Origin: Verrucomicrobiaceae bacterium
GTDB taxonomy: Bacteria > Verrucomicrobiota > Verrucomicrobiia > Verrucomicrobiales > Akkermansiaceae
NCBI GenBank assembly: GCA_027491155.1
Contig: JAIXWR010000044.1
Location: 1 to 64,000, forward strand
Direction of reading: 5' to 3'
DNA: 64,000 nt
Position numbers and translations under genes: made by a program. Below, piece by piece: positions 1 through 7,811 of the stretch. Positions within the stretch are counted from its first letter, which is position 1. Every line of letters begins with the position of its first letter. The notes under the pieces are model-generated. The model had not been told where the DNA came from, made no database searches, and was given only the letters and a program-made list of their open reading frames with translations.

Positions 1-1395
1 ATGTATGTGTGGAGCACGAACACCTACACGGTGAACGGCCAGGTGACGGGCGGCGGCAACCTGCGGAAGGAAGACGGCGGCGTGCTGCTGCTGACCAACA
101 CGACCAACAACTACACCGGCCTGACCCGCATCGCCCAGGGGACCATCCGCCTCGGCGCGGCGGGCGTCATCCCGGACGCTTCCGGCGTGGAAATCGCGGC
201 CGGCAACCTGGACCTCAATGCCAACAACGAATCGGTGGCCTCCTTGTTCGGGACCGGCGGCGCGGTCAACGGCGGCGGCACGCTCACGGTGCTGACCTCG
301 GGCAGCGCGGACTATTCCGGCTCGATCCAGAACGGCACCACGCTGCGGATGTCCGGCACCGGCACGCAGACGCTTTCCGGCACCGGCGACAACGCGAACG
401 GCTGGGCCCGGGTCGATTCCGGCACGCTGGTGCTGGCCAAGGCATCGAGCCTCACGGTCCACGCCGTCGGCCGGACCAACGACGTGGGCCTGACCATCGC
501 CGGCGGCACGGCGCGGCTGGCGGGCACGGGCAACGACCAGATCTACACCGAAGTCCACGTCAACCAGGCCGGCGGCGTGTTCGACTTCAACGGCACCAAC
601 GAAGGCTTCCGCGCGCTGACCGGGACCGGCGGCACCGTCCGCAACGACCTGGCGGCGACCTCCAGCACGATGACGCTCGGCGAAACTTCACTGGTCACCG
701 ACAGCTACACCTACTCCGGCGTCATCGCCAACGGCGCGGGCACGATGTCGCTGACCAAGGTCGGCGCGGGCACGCAGATCCTCAACGGAGCCAACACCTA
801 CACCGGCACCACCACCATCAGCGGCGGCACGCTGGCGCTCGGCAGTTCGGGTTCGATCGCTTCCTCCAGCATCATCGTCGGTGCCTCGACGACTTTGGAC
901 GTTTCAGCGGTCGGAACCTGGACCCTCGCATCCGGCCAGACGCTCGAAGGCAACGGCACGGTGGTCGGCAACGTCATGATCGACGGCGACCTCCGCCCCG
1001 GTACTTCTCCCGGCACCATCTCGATCACCGGCGACCTCGGCCTGGGTGCCGGCTCCGAAACCTTCATCGAACTCGGCGGCCTCACCGCCGGCAGCTTCGA
1101 CCAGCTGCTGGTCAGCGGCCAGTTGAACGCGAACGGGCTGATCCGCGTGTCCTTCGTCAACGCCTTCACCGCCGCCGCCAACGACAGCTTCCAGATCGCC
1201 ACCTTCGGTTCCTTCGCCGGCAGCGGCTACACCTTCGACTTCAGCGGCGCGGCGCTCGATCCCGGGCTGGTTTGGGACACCAGCACCTTCTCGACGAACG
1301 GCACGATCAGCGTCGCGATCCCGGAGCCCTCGGTCCCGCTGCTGGCGGGTGTGGCCACCCTGCTGCTCGCCTTCCGCCGCCGCCGGCAGGGCTGA
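1..1395 (+). CDS. PEP-CTERM protein of autotransporter-associated beta-strand repeats (5' end outside window)
   Basis: This is the C-terminal part of a large secreted surface protein. It is made of Gly/Thr/Asn-rich beta-strand repeats of the form GGTLxLG and GANTYTGTTTI, as in autotransporter-associated beta-strand repeat proteins. It ends in a PEP-CTERM sorting signal: IPEP, a hydrophobic stretch of about 16 residues, then RRRRQG. In PEP-CTERM systems this tail is cut by an exosortase and the protein is exported in step with exopolysaccharide production. There is no signal peptide at the first Met (base 1), so the real start must lie upstream of the window. No barrel-forming autotransporter domain follows, so this is not a type V secretion passenger. 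The sugar-nucleotide genes next door fit a link to extracellular polysaccharide, but that is inference. Confidence 0.85.
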   Translation: MYVWSTNTYTVNGQVTGGGNLRKEDGGVLLLTNTTNNYTGLTRIAQGTIRLGAAGVIPDASGVEIAAGNLDLNANNESVASLFGTGGAVNGGGTLTVLTSGSADYSGSIQNGTTLRMSGTGTQTLSGTGDNANGWARVDSGTLVLAKASSLTVHAVGRTNDVGLTIAGGTARLAGTGNDQIYTEVHVNQAGGVFDFNGTNEGFRALTGTGGTVRNDLAATSSTMTLGETSLVTDSYTYSGVIANGAGTMSLTKVGAGTQILNGANTYTGTTTISGGTLALGSSGSIASSSIIVGASTTLDVSAVGTWTLASGQTLEGNGTVVGNVMIDGDLRPGTSPGTISITGDLGLGAGSETFIELGGLTAGSFDQLLVSGQLNANGLIRVSFVNAFTAAANDSFQIATFGSFAGSGYTFDFSGAALDPGLVWDTSTFSTNGTISVAIPEPSVPLLAGVATLLLAFRRRRQG

Positions 1396-1405
1396 GGCCC
1401 GTTCC

Positions 1406-2488
1406 TTAGAGAAGCTCCGGCGGCAGTTTGTCGGAGAGCTTCTTGATCGCATCCGCCTGATGGCGGTTGGCGATCAACAGCGCGTCCTCGGTCTGCACGA
1501 TGATCAGGTCGTCCACGCCGAGCAGGGCGACGTGGCAGCCCTTGCGGGCGTTGAAGACGATGTTGTTCTCCGAATCGATCTCCGAGACCGGGACATTGAC
1601 GCGGTTGCCGCCGCCGGTCTTTTCCAGGTAGTTGGCGACCGAAAGCCAGGAGCCGACGTCGTCCCAATCGAAGGTGGCCTCGATGTTGAGGACGCGGCCG
1701 GCTTTCTCCATCAGGCCGTAGTCGATCGAGATCGGCGTGAGCTTCGGGAACTGCGCCGCGACGGTGGCGGCCAGGTCGGGCGAGCGGCGCAGCTCGGAGA
1801 TGAAGGAAGCGAGCTCCGGCTGATGCTTGCTCAGCTCGCGGATGACGTTCGGCAGCGACCAGACGAACATCCCGGCATTCCAGCAGAATCCGCCCTGGGC
1901 GAGGAATTGCTCGGCCAGCTCGGTGCTCGGCTTCTCACGGAAGCGTTTCACTTCGGCGGGCATCTGCTCGCAGTGGAGCCCGGGGATCGTGGCCCGGGAA
2001 CCGCGCTCGATGTAGCCGTAGGAGGGGCAGGGCCAGGTCGGCTTGATGCCGATGGTCACCAGGCCGTCGGACTTTTCCGCGGTGGCCAGGGCGTCGCGCA
2101 TCACCGACTGGAACGCGGCGGTGTCGGCGATCAACTGGTCGGCCGGCAGCACCATCATGATCGCGTCCGGGTTGCGGGCGGCGACCAGGCCGATGCCGAG
2201 CGCCACGGCCGGGGCGGTGTCGCGCTTGGCGGGTTCGGCGAAAATGTTGCCCGGCGGCAGCATCCGGGCGACCTCGCGCACCGCGGCTTCCTGCTGGGCG
2301 TTGGTCAGGATCAGGATGTTCTCCGGCGGGACGAGCCCGTCGAGGCGGGCGATCGTCTGCTCCAGCAGCGTGGAGTCGCCGAACAGGTTGAGAAGTTGCT
2401 TGGGCCGGGAGTTCCGGCTGAGTGGCCAGAAGCGGGTGCCGGAACCTCCGGCGAGGATCAGGGCGTAGGTGGAGGACGGGGCGGACAT
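1406..2488 (-). CDS. manC: Mannose-1-phosphate guanylyltransferase (GDP-mannose pyrophosphorylase)
   Basis: Cytoplasmic enzyme joining mannose-1-phosphate and GTP to give GDP-mannose for polysaccharides and glycosylation. The nucleotidyltransferase signature LAGGSGTRFWPLSR lies at residues 12-25 and is followed by RPKQ. The FREKP motif and the GGFCWNAGMFVW segment typical of this family are present downstream. At 360 residues it has only the pyrophosphorylase part and lacks the C-terminal mannose-6-phosphate isomerase domain of the roughly 470-residue bifunctional enzymes. It converges with the PEP-CTERM gene on its left (10 bases apart) and is divergent from the small membrane protein on its right. 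With the RmlD-like reductase it forms a small sugar-nucleotide group. Confidence 0.93.
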   Translation of the reverse strand: MSAPSSTYALILAGGSGTRFWPLSRNSRPKQLLNLFGDSTLLEQTIARLDGLVPPENILILTNAQQEAAVREVARMLPPGNIFAEPAKRDTAPAVALGIGLVAARNPDAIMMVLPADQLIADTAAFQSVMRDALATAEKSDGLVTIGIKPTWPCPSYGYIERGSRATIPGLHCEQMPAEVKRFREKPSTELAEQFLAQGGFCWNAGMFVWSLPNVIRELSKHQPELASFISELRRSPDLAATVAAQFPKLTPISIDYGLMEKAGRVLNIEATFDWDDVGSWLSVANYLEKTGGGNRVNVPVSEIDSENNIVFNARKGCHVALLGVDDLIIVQTEDALLIANRHQADAIKKLSDKLPPELL

Positions 2489-2598
2489 TGCTGGGCGGGA
2501 CTCTAACGAATGTGATTCCGGGGGGAAGGGGGAATCGAGGATGCGGGCGGGCAGTTTCCGGGATTGTCTGCCGCTGGAAGGGTGTTAGTCTCCGCCCC

Positions 2599-2910
2599 AT
2601 GAACCTCGACGATGACGGCGAACGGGACTGGACGGAATCGACGGCACTGGCGGCTCCCGCCTTGCTCGGTGCCGCGGCCGGCTTGATCCTCGGTGAAATG
2701 ATGCACGCCAGCGCGCGCCGCGGAGTGGCCCTCGGCCTCGCCGCGCTGGGCGTGGCCTCGCTGCTTCCGCTGGCCGTCGGCGGCGTGGTGAATCTCGTCA
2801 ACGGCCCGGAAAGCAAGTTCGGAGCCCGCCGCCGGCTGCGCAAGATCCGCGACGCCGGGGCCGGACACGGCTACGTCGACGACAGCCTCGACGAGGCCGG
2901 TGTGATCTGA
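2599..2910 (+). CDS. Small two-helix membrane protein, function unknown
   Basis: A 103-residue protein I do not recognise. Two hydrophobic Ala/Gly/Leu-rich helices (about residues 18-38 and 45-67) are separated by a short basic turn (SARRG), and a basic then acidic tail follows. A longer reading frame begins upstream at 2422. I chose the ATG at 2599 because the extra 59 residues are Arg/Gly-rich shadow sequence and lie over the manC start. The gene ends 8 bases before the RmlD-like reductase, so the two are probably cotranscribed. The region of about 110 bases to the divergent manC start must hold both promoters, but no clear boxes are visible. Confidence 0.6.
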   Translation: MNLDDDGERDWTESTALAAPALLGAAAGLILGEMMHASARRGVALGLAALGVASLLPLAVGGVVNLVNGPESKFGARRRLRKIRDAGAGHGYVDDSLDEAGVI

Positions 2911-2918
2911 TCCGGCCG

Positions 2919-3779
2919 ATGCGGATCGCGGTCACCGGCACGACGGGCAGGGTGGGGCGGGCGCTGGCCTGCTCGCTGGCGGGACGACACGAGGTGATCG
3001 AACTTCCCCGCGGGTGCTTCGACCTCGCTTCTGCGGACATCCGGGAAGCGCTCGGCGAACTGGATTTCGACATCCTGCTCAATCCGGCGGGCCTCACCGG
3101 CCTCGAGCAGTGTGAGGACGACCCGTGGCTCGCCCGGCAGGTCAATGCCGGTGCTCCGGCGGAGATGGCGCGGTTCTGCCGGGATCGCGGCAGGAAGCTG
3201 CTTCATTTCAGCACCGACTACGTGTTCGACGGGATCCGGCCCGGGCTGCGGACGGAGGATGAGGAAGCGGCACCGCTTTCGGTCTACGGCCGGACCAAGC
3301 TTGAAGGCGAGCAAGCGGTGATGGCCGCCGGTGGCACGGTGATGCGGGTCTCGTGGGTCTTCGGTCCGGAGAAGGCCGCCTTTCCGGACCAGATGCTCGA
3401 CCGCGCCCTCGCCGGCCAGGAGCTGTCGGCGGTGGCGGACAAGTACTCGCGTCCCACCTTCACCGCCGATCTCTCCCGCTGGGTCGCGGGCTGGCTGGAG
3501 GCCGGTGCGCCCGCCGGCTGCTTCCATGCCTGCAACGGCGGACCGCTCACGAGTTGGCATGGCATGGCCGTCGAGGTTCTCGGTTTCCTCGGGGACAAGG
3601 GCATCGCCACCCCGCCCTTGAAAGCGCTGCGCCTCGATGAAATGACCGCCTTCCGGGCCCCGCGCCCGCGGCACACCGGGATGGACACCCGGCGGCTTGC
3701 CCGCCTGTTAGGCGAGGAACCGAGGGACTGGCGGGAGGCCTTGCGCGAGCATCTCGAATCGCGCCTGATATCCCGTTGA
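2919..3779 (+). CDS. rmlD: dTDP-4-dehydrorhamnose reductase-like SDR protein (RmlD/RfbD family)
   Basis: Extended short-chain dehydrogenase of the RmlD type, which reduces dTDP-4-keto-L-rhamnose to dTDP-L-rhamnose with NAD(P)H. The nucleotide-binding TGTTGRVG is at residues 6-13, the STDYVFDG signature of this family is at 98-105, and the catalytic YGRTK pair (Tyr123, Lys127) is present. The 286-residue length is normal. The other rhamnose genes (rmlA, rmlB, rmlC) are not in the window, so the substrate rests on family similarity alone. The gene follows the small membrane protein by 8 bases and precedes the SH3 lipoprotein by 31 bases, so all three may form one transcript ending at the hairpin near 4440. 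Confidence 0.82.
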   Translation: MRIAVTGTTGRVGRALACSLAGRHEVIELPRGCFDLASADIREALGELDFDILLNPAGLTGLEQCEDDPWLARQVNAGAPAEMARFCRDRGRKLLHFSTDYVFDGIRPGLRTEDEEAAPLSVYGRTKLEGEQAVMAAGGTVMRVSWVFGPEKAAFPDQMLDRALAGQELSAVADKYSRPTFTADLSRWVAGWLEAGAPAGCFHACNGGPLTSWHGMAVEVLGFLGDKGIATPPLKALRLDEMTAFRAPRPRHTGMDTRRLARLLGEEPRDWREALREHLESRLISR

Positions 3780-3810
3780 CCCTCACCGGGCCGCGTGGCA
3801 GCTTTCGCCC

Positions 3811-4410
3811 ATGATCACGAAGGGTTCCTCCGCCGTCCTCGCCTCGCTCGCCCTTGCCTTGGTTTCGTGTGAAACCGGGGAGCTCAACAGCGGCGGGGAC
3901 TTTGATCCCTTGTCCGCCCCGGGATCCGGCCGGAGCATCCCCACCGCCCAGACCGGACTCCGCCCCGGCTCCTTCGCCCGGACGATCACCGACAACGCGG
4001 CCTTCTTCAACAAGCGGCCCAAGGGCGACGCCGAGGCGGATCGCCAGCTCCCGGCCAACACCGAGGTGAAGGTCATTTCCGACGACGGCAGCTTCGTCAA
4101 GGTGGAGCTCAACAGCGGCGAAGTGGGCTTCATCCCTTCGGTGTTGGTGTCCGACCAAAGCGCCGCGGCCCCCGTCACTTCGCCCGATGCGATCCAGGTC
4201 TATCCGCCGGTGCCGGGCACCCTGCCGACCGGGGTTCCCGACCCCTCCGTCCCGACCATCCCGCCGGTGATCGATCCGGATGCGCCGGCGATCCCGGACG
4301 TGCCGCCGGTACCGGTCGAAGAAGCGCCTCCCGTCCCGCCGCCGTCCACCCCGCTGCCGCCGGGCGTGGGGGAAGAGGAACTGCCGCCCGTGGAAAGCGG
4401 GAACTTCTGA
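3811..4410 (+). CDS. Lipoprotein with SH3-like domain and proline-rich tail
   Basis: A 199-residue exported protein. The N-terminus has a short signal peptide and the lipobox LVSC, with Cys20 as the probable lipidated residue. Residues of about 50-110 look like a bacterial SH3 domain: a DNAAFFNKRP start, then KVISDDGSFVKVELNSGEVG, then FIPSVLV. Such domains often bind cell-wall or peptide ligands. Residues of about 125-190 are a low-complexity Pro/Val/Asp linker (PPVPGTLPTGVP and similar), perhaps spanning the periplasm. The specific role is unknown. It is the last gene of the plus-strand group and is followed within 15 bases by a strong terminator hairpin. Confidence 0.75.
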   Translation: MITKGSSAVLASLALALVSCETGELNSGGDFDPLSAPGSGRSIPTAQTGLRPGSFARTITDNAAFFNKRPKGDAEADRQLPANTEVKVISDDGSFVKVELNSGEVGFIPSVLVSDQSAAAPVTSPDAIQVYPPVPGTLPTGVPDPSVPTIPPVIDPDAPAIPDVPPVPVEEAPPVPPPSTPLPPGVGEEELPPVESGNF

Positions 4411-4422
4411 GCCCATCTCACG

Positions 4423-4455
4423 AAAAAGGCCGCGGGTGATCCCCGCGGCCTTTTT
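4423..4455. terminator. Bidirectional intrinsic terminator
   Basis: A perfect 14-base stem (4423-4436 paired with 4442-4455) with a 5-base loop. The stem has a core of GGCCGCGGG, with five A on one side and five T on the other. The A/T flanks make it usable on both strands. It sits between the convergent ends of the SH3 lipoprotein and the peroxiredoxin genes. Confidence 0.92.
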
Positions 4456-4476
4456 CTTTGAATCGTTTGCTGAGGG

Positions 4477-4971
4477 TCAGCCGAGCGCCTTCAGCGCGGC
4501 CTTCACGGCTTCGAAGTCCGGCAGGTCCTTCGGGTGCTCCTGGACTTCGGCGTAGCGGACGATGCCGCCCTTATCGATCACGAACGCGGAGCGCTTCGGC
4601 ACGCCGCCCATGATCAGGTTCGCCTCGGGCAGGAACTGCTCGTAAGCCACGCCATAGGCCTTGGCAGCCGTGTGCTCGTAGTCGCTGAGCAGCGGCAGGG
4701 TGATGCCGGACTGCTTGGCCCAGGCTTCCTGCGCGAAGGGATTGTCGCCGGAGATGCCGAAGACCTTGGCGTCGAGCGCCTCGTATTCCGCGATGCCGCC
4801 GGAAATGTCGCACAGCTCGGTGGTGCAGACGCCGGTGAAGGCCATCGGCACGAAGAGCAGCACGATGTTCGACTTGCCGATTTGCTCCGACAGCTTCACG
4901 AGCTGCGGGCCATCGGCGGTTTTGGAAACGAGGGTGAAATCGGGAGCGGTATCGCCAACTTGGAGTGCCAT
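4477..4971 (-). CDS. Peroxiredoxin, PrxQ/BCP-like (atypical 2-Cys)
   Basis: Thiol peroxidase of the AhpC/TSA family that reduces hydroperoxides in the cytoplasm. The active-site segment PMAFTGVCTTELC carries the peroxidatic Cys49 and a second Cys54. This C-x4-C spacing is the one seen in PrxQ/BCP enzymes with a resolving cysteine in the same helix. The surrounding PMAFTGVC also resembles AhpE. At 164 residues it is a complete single-domain enzyme with no signal peptide. It is transcribed divergently from avtA across 73 bases that must contain both promoters. The two genes are not obviously linked in function. Confidence 0.9.
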   Translation of the reverse strand: MALQVGDTAPDFTLVSKTADGPQLVKLSEQIGKSNIVLLFVPMAFTGVCTTELCDISGGIAEYEALDAKVFGISGDNPFAQEAWAKQSGITLPLLSDYEHTAAKAYGVAYEQFLPEANLIMGGVPKRSAFVIDKGGIVRYAEVQEHPKDLPDFEAVKAALKALG

Positions 4972-5044
4972 GGGATTGAGAGGTTGTTCGGAGACGAGCG
5001 CCCACTATAGGGTGGAGGCCCCGCCGGTCAACGGCACCCGTGTC

Positions 5045-6334
5045 ATGAACCACGAATTCTCCATCTTCGGCCGGCAGCTCGCCGGCGGCAGCGGCATCGA
5101 GGAACTGATGGAAGACCTCGGCAACGCCCTGGCCAGCGGCGGTCCCGACATCTGCATGCTCGGCGGCGGCCAGCCCGCCCACATCCCGGAAGTCAACGCG
5201 CTGTGGCGCCGCCGGATGGAGGAAATCCTCGCCGAACCCGGCGCGATGGAGCGCGTGCTCGCCAACTACGACCCGCCGCGCGGCAACCCGAAGTTCATCG
5301 CCGCCCTCGCCGCCCTGTTCCGCCGAGAGTTCGGCTGGCCGCTCGGCCCGGAAAACGTCGCCATCACTTCGGGTGGCCAGACCGCGTTCTTCTTCCTCTT
5401 CAACCTGCTCGCCGGGCCGATGCCCGATGGCCGCCGCAAGAAGATCCTGCTGCCTTTGGTCCCCGAATACATCGGCTACGCCAACCAGGGTGCCGGCGGC
5501 GACCTGTTCCGCGCGGTACCGCCGAAGATCGAGAAGACCGGCCCGCACGAGTTCAAATACCGCGTCGACTTCGACGCGCTGGAAGTCACGGATGACATCG
5601 CGGCGATCTGCGTCTCCCGCCCGACCAATCCCACCGGCAACGTCCTCACCGACGAAGAGATCGCCCGCCTTTCCGATCTCGCGAAGTCCCACGGCATCCC
5701 GCTGATCATCGACAACGCGTACGGCGCGCCCTTCCCCAACATCATCTTCACGGATGCGAAGCCGGTCTGGGACGAGCACGTCATCCTGACCCTCAGCCTT
5801 TCCAAGATCGGCCTGCCCGGCACCCGCACCGGCATCGTGGTCGCGCATCCGAAGATCGCCGCCGCGATGGCCTCGATGAGCGCGGTGATCGGCCTCGCCA
5901 ACCCGAACATCGGCCAGGCGATCGCCCTGCCGCTGGTCGAAAGCGGCGAGATCCTGAAGCTCGCCAACGAAACGGTGCGGCCTTTCTACATCGGAAAGTC
6001 GCGCCAGGCCCGCGAGTGGGTGGCGGAGAGCTTCGGCGACGGCTTCGACTACTACGTTCATCGGAGCGAAGGCGCGCTGTTCCTCTGGCTCTGGTTCCCC
6101 GGCCTGCCGATCACCTCGCGCGAGCTCTACGAGCGGCTGAAGAAGCGCGGCGTGCTGATCATCTCCGGCCACTACTTCTTCTTCGGCCACGACGACGAGA
6201 CCTGGCGCCACCGCCACGAGTGCCTGCGGATGACCTTCACCATGGACGAGCGCACCGTCCGCCGCGGCATCCAGGCCATCGGCGAGGAAGTGCGGAAGGC
6301 GCATGAGGAAGCATGCCTTCCAGCGGCGCGCTGA
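5045..6334 (+). CDS. avtA: Valine-pyruvate aminotransferase (AvtA)
   Basis: PLP-dependent class I aminotransferase that transfers the amino group between valine/2-ketoisovalerate and alanine/pyruvate. The whole 429-residue protein follows the E. coli AvtA pattern: FSIFG near the start, MLGGGQPAHIPE, SGGQTAFFFLFNL, CVSRPTNPTGN, IIDNAYG, and PLP-binding SLSKIGLPGTRTG with Lys254. The end of the protein carries GALFLWLWFPGLPIT and the GHYFFFG loop. The reading frame is open upstream to 4700, but I chose the ATG at 5045 because it matches the family N-terminus and avoids overlapping the divergent peroxiredoxin gene. Confidence 0.93.
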   Translation: MNHEFSIFGRQLAGGSGIEELMEDLGNALASGGPDICMLGGGQPAHIPEVNALWRRRMEEILAEPGAMERVLANYDPPRGNPKFIAALAALFRREFGWPLGPENVAITSGGQTAFFFLFNLLAGPMPDGRRKKILLPLVPEYIGYANQGAGGDLFRAVPPKIEKTGPHEFKYRVDFDALEVTDDIAAICVSRPTNPTGNVLTDEEIARLSDLAKSHGIPLIIDNAYGAPFPNIIFTDAKPVWDEHVILTLSLSKIGLPGTRTGIVVAHPKIAAAMASMSAVIGLANPNIGQAIALPLVESGEILKLANETVRPFYIGKSRQAREWVAESFGDGFDYYVHRSEGALFLWLWFPGLPITSRELYERLKKRGVLIISGHYFFFGHDDETWRHRHECLRMTFTMDERTVRRGIQAIGEEVRKAHEEACLPAAR

Positions 6335-6341
6335 CTTCAGT

Positions 6342-6652
6342 CCAATGCCTTTAAGGATTGGAATTTCTGCGTCCCAACGGGACGATTGATCATAGCCCGG
6401 CACGGAGTGCCGGGTGGTCTCGCCCGCCATTCGGCGTCCCATCGGGACGCTTCATTGGGGGGCGGCCAGGATGACCCATCGGGGCCGCACTGATGACGAC
6501 GGCGTATCCCCGCATGATCCGTCCCTGTAGGACGGCGAAATGGCGTTGGATCGACCCGGCACTCCGTGCCGGGCTCTTATGAATGGTCCCGTTGGGACCA
6601 AAGCCACTTGAACGGAGACGGAAGGGTCGCGCCCAATCCTTAAAGGCATTGG
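6342..6652. repeat. Nested inverted-repeat element, about 310 bases
   Basis: Outer arms of 20 bases (6342-6361 and 6633-6652) are perfect inverted copies. Inside them lie two further complementary pairs in mirror order: 6371-6383 with 6586-6598 (GTCCCAACGGGAC), and 6396-6414 with 6555-6573 (GCCCGGCACGGAGTGCCGGG type). Several of these blocks are also palindromic by themselves. The whole could fold as one long hairpin. It has no coding capacity and resembles a miniature or REP-like dispersed element. Confidence 0.75.
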
Positions 6653-6669
6653 GCTTGAGTCGGCCCCTC

Positions 6670-6797
6670 GGGAGCGCCGGTCTGTGACCGGCCGCGTGAT
6701 TCCCGGCAGCCCGTCCCACCCCGAATTGCAGCACCATCCCTCACCGCCGGTCGAGAGACCCGCAGACCCGGATGCAGGTCGGAAGACCGGCGCTCCC
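6670..6797. repeat. Inverted-repeat hairpin element, copy 1
   Basis: The arms GGGAGCGCCGGTCTGTGACC (6670-6689) and its near complement (6777-6797) flank about 90 bases. The same right arm occurs without change at 29460-29480, where it is paired with a similar left arm, so this is a dispersed intergenic family with a variable loop. Confidence 0.7.
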
Positions 6798-6843
6798 GGG
6801 GCACGCGCCCGAATTCAGCGCTCCGCACGAAAGCCCCTCGACC

Positions 6844-7758
6844 TCAGAACCGCACTTCCTGCACCAGCCGCACGAAGCCGTCCCACGATTTCGCGGCATT
6901 GGCGACCCACTGGTTGCCGAATTCCTCGAAGCCCAGCGGCTGGGCCGTGGCGCAGAGCAGCACCGCCAGCACGACCTGGTTCGCCAGGTAGATGATTACC
7001 AGCGAGAGGAAGCGGCCGTTCTCTTTCAAGTCCGGCTGGTCGCGCGGGATCATCCACAGTGTCCACAGCAGGTGGAAGGCCCAGAAGAAGCCGACCCAGC
7101 CGAAGAGGATCTTGTCCGACACCGGCGGGAGATCGAAGGCGAGGCCTGCCAGCGCGTGGACGACAACCCCGACCGTCGCCCACAGCGGGAGGAAGTAAGG
7201 CGAGAGCGCGATGACGATGTTCGACTTGTCGGTGGTCACGTAGCCGCCCTCCAGGGTCGCGTCCCAATCGCTGACCCGGCCGCGGAAGGCCCAGATGGTG
7301 AGGATGTGCGTCAGCTCGTGGCCGAGCACGTAGAGGTAGAGGAACACCGGGCGCAGCAGCCCGGTGAAGAACCAGCCGGTCATCAGCAGCACGCCGGTCG
7401 CGAAATACCAGAACGCCGGCATTTTCCAGAAACCGTGGTCGATGGTCGCGTTGCTGAACTGGGCGAAGAAGGTCCACGAGGTGACCCAGCACAGCGGCAG
7501 CAGAATCAGCCCCAGCAGCCAGCGGCCCATCCGGATCATCAGTCCGGCCGGCGCATCTTCATAGCCGTAGGCCGTGCCGGCGATCGAGGCGCGGACGTGC
7601 TTCAAATCCCGCTGGCCGAGCCGGCGGTTGGTCCGCTCGTGGGCCCGCGCGCTCGCCCGGCGCAAGGCCTCCGACAGCGTCTGGCGCCGCCGACGGCGGT
7701 TGCCGCCGATCATCGTCGTCGAGCCGAGCTTGATCTGCTTCCTGCGGGTCCTCGCCAT
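6844..7758 (-). CDS. Integral membrane protein with HExxH motif (M50-like putative metalloprotease)
   Basis: A 304-residue membrane protein. The N-terminal 65 residues are strongly basic (RRRRRQ and similar). About five hydrophobic segments follow (near 77-97, 112-146, 180-208, 217-237 and 252-272). The sequence GHELTHILTIW puts His147, Glu148 and His151 at the end of a transmembrane helix, which is the zinc site layout of site-2-protease-like M50 enzymes. I could not identify the usual second motif with the third zinc-binding Asp, so protease activity is inference. It is 53 bases downstream of kdsD on the same strand and may be cotranscribed. Confidence 0.65.
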   Translation of the reverse strand: MARTRRKQIKLGSTTMIGGNRRRRRQTLSEALRRASARAHERTNRRLGQRDLKHVRASIAGTAYGYEDAPAGLMIRMGRWLLGLILLPLCWVTSWTFFAQFSNATIDHGFWKMPAFWYFATGVLLMTGWFFTGLLRPVFLYLYVLGHELTHILTIWAFRGRVSDWDATLEGGYVTTDKSNIVIALSPYFLPLWATVGVVVHALAGLAFDLPPVSDKILFGWVGFFWAFHLLWTLWMIPRDQPDLKENGRFLSLVIIYLANQVVLAVLLCATAQPLGFEEFGNQWVANAAKSWDGFVRLVQEVRF

Positions 7759-7811
7759 GCGCGGGGACCTGATACTTCGGGCTTCTTAAGGAATCAAGAC
7801 CGAAGAGGTGT

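Larger units (their letters stand above)
6335..6843. other. Non-coding region with two inverted-repeat elements
   Basis: About 510 bases without a credible gene, between the end of avtA and the end of the convergent M50-like gene. Short reading frames here have no recognisable protein character. The region is filled by two palindromic elements described separately (6342-6652 and 6670-6797). No transposase fragment, tRNA or riboswitch fold was recognised. Confidence 0.7.
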
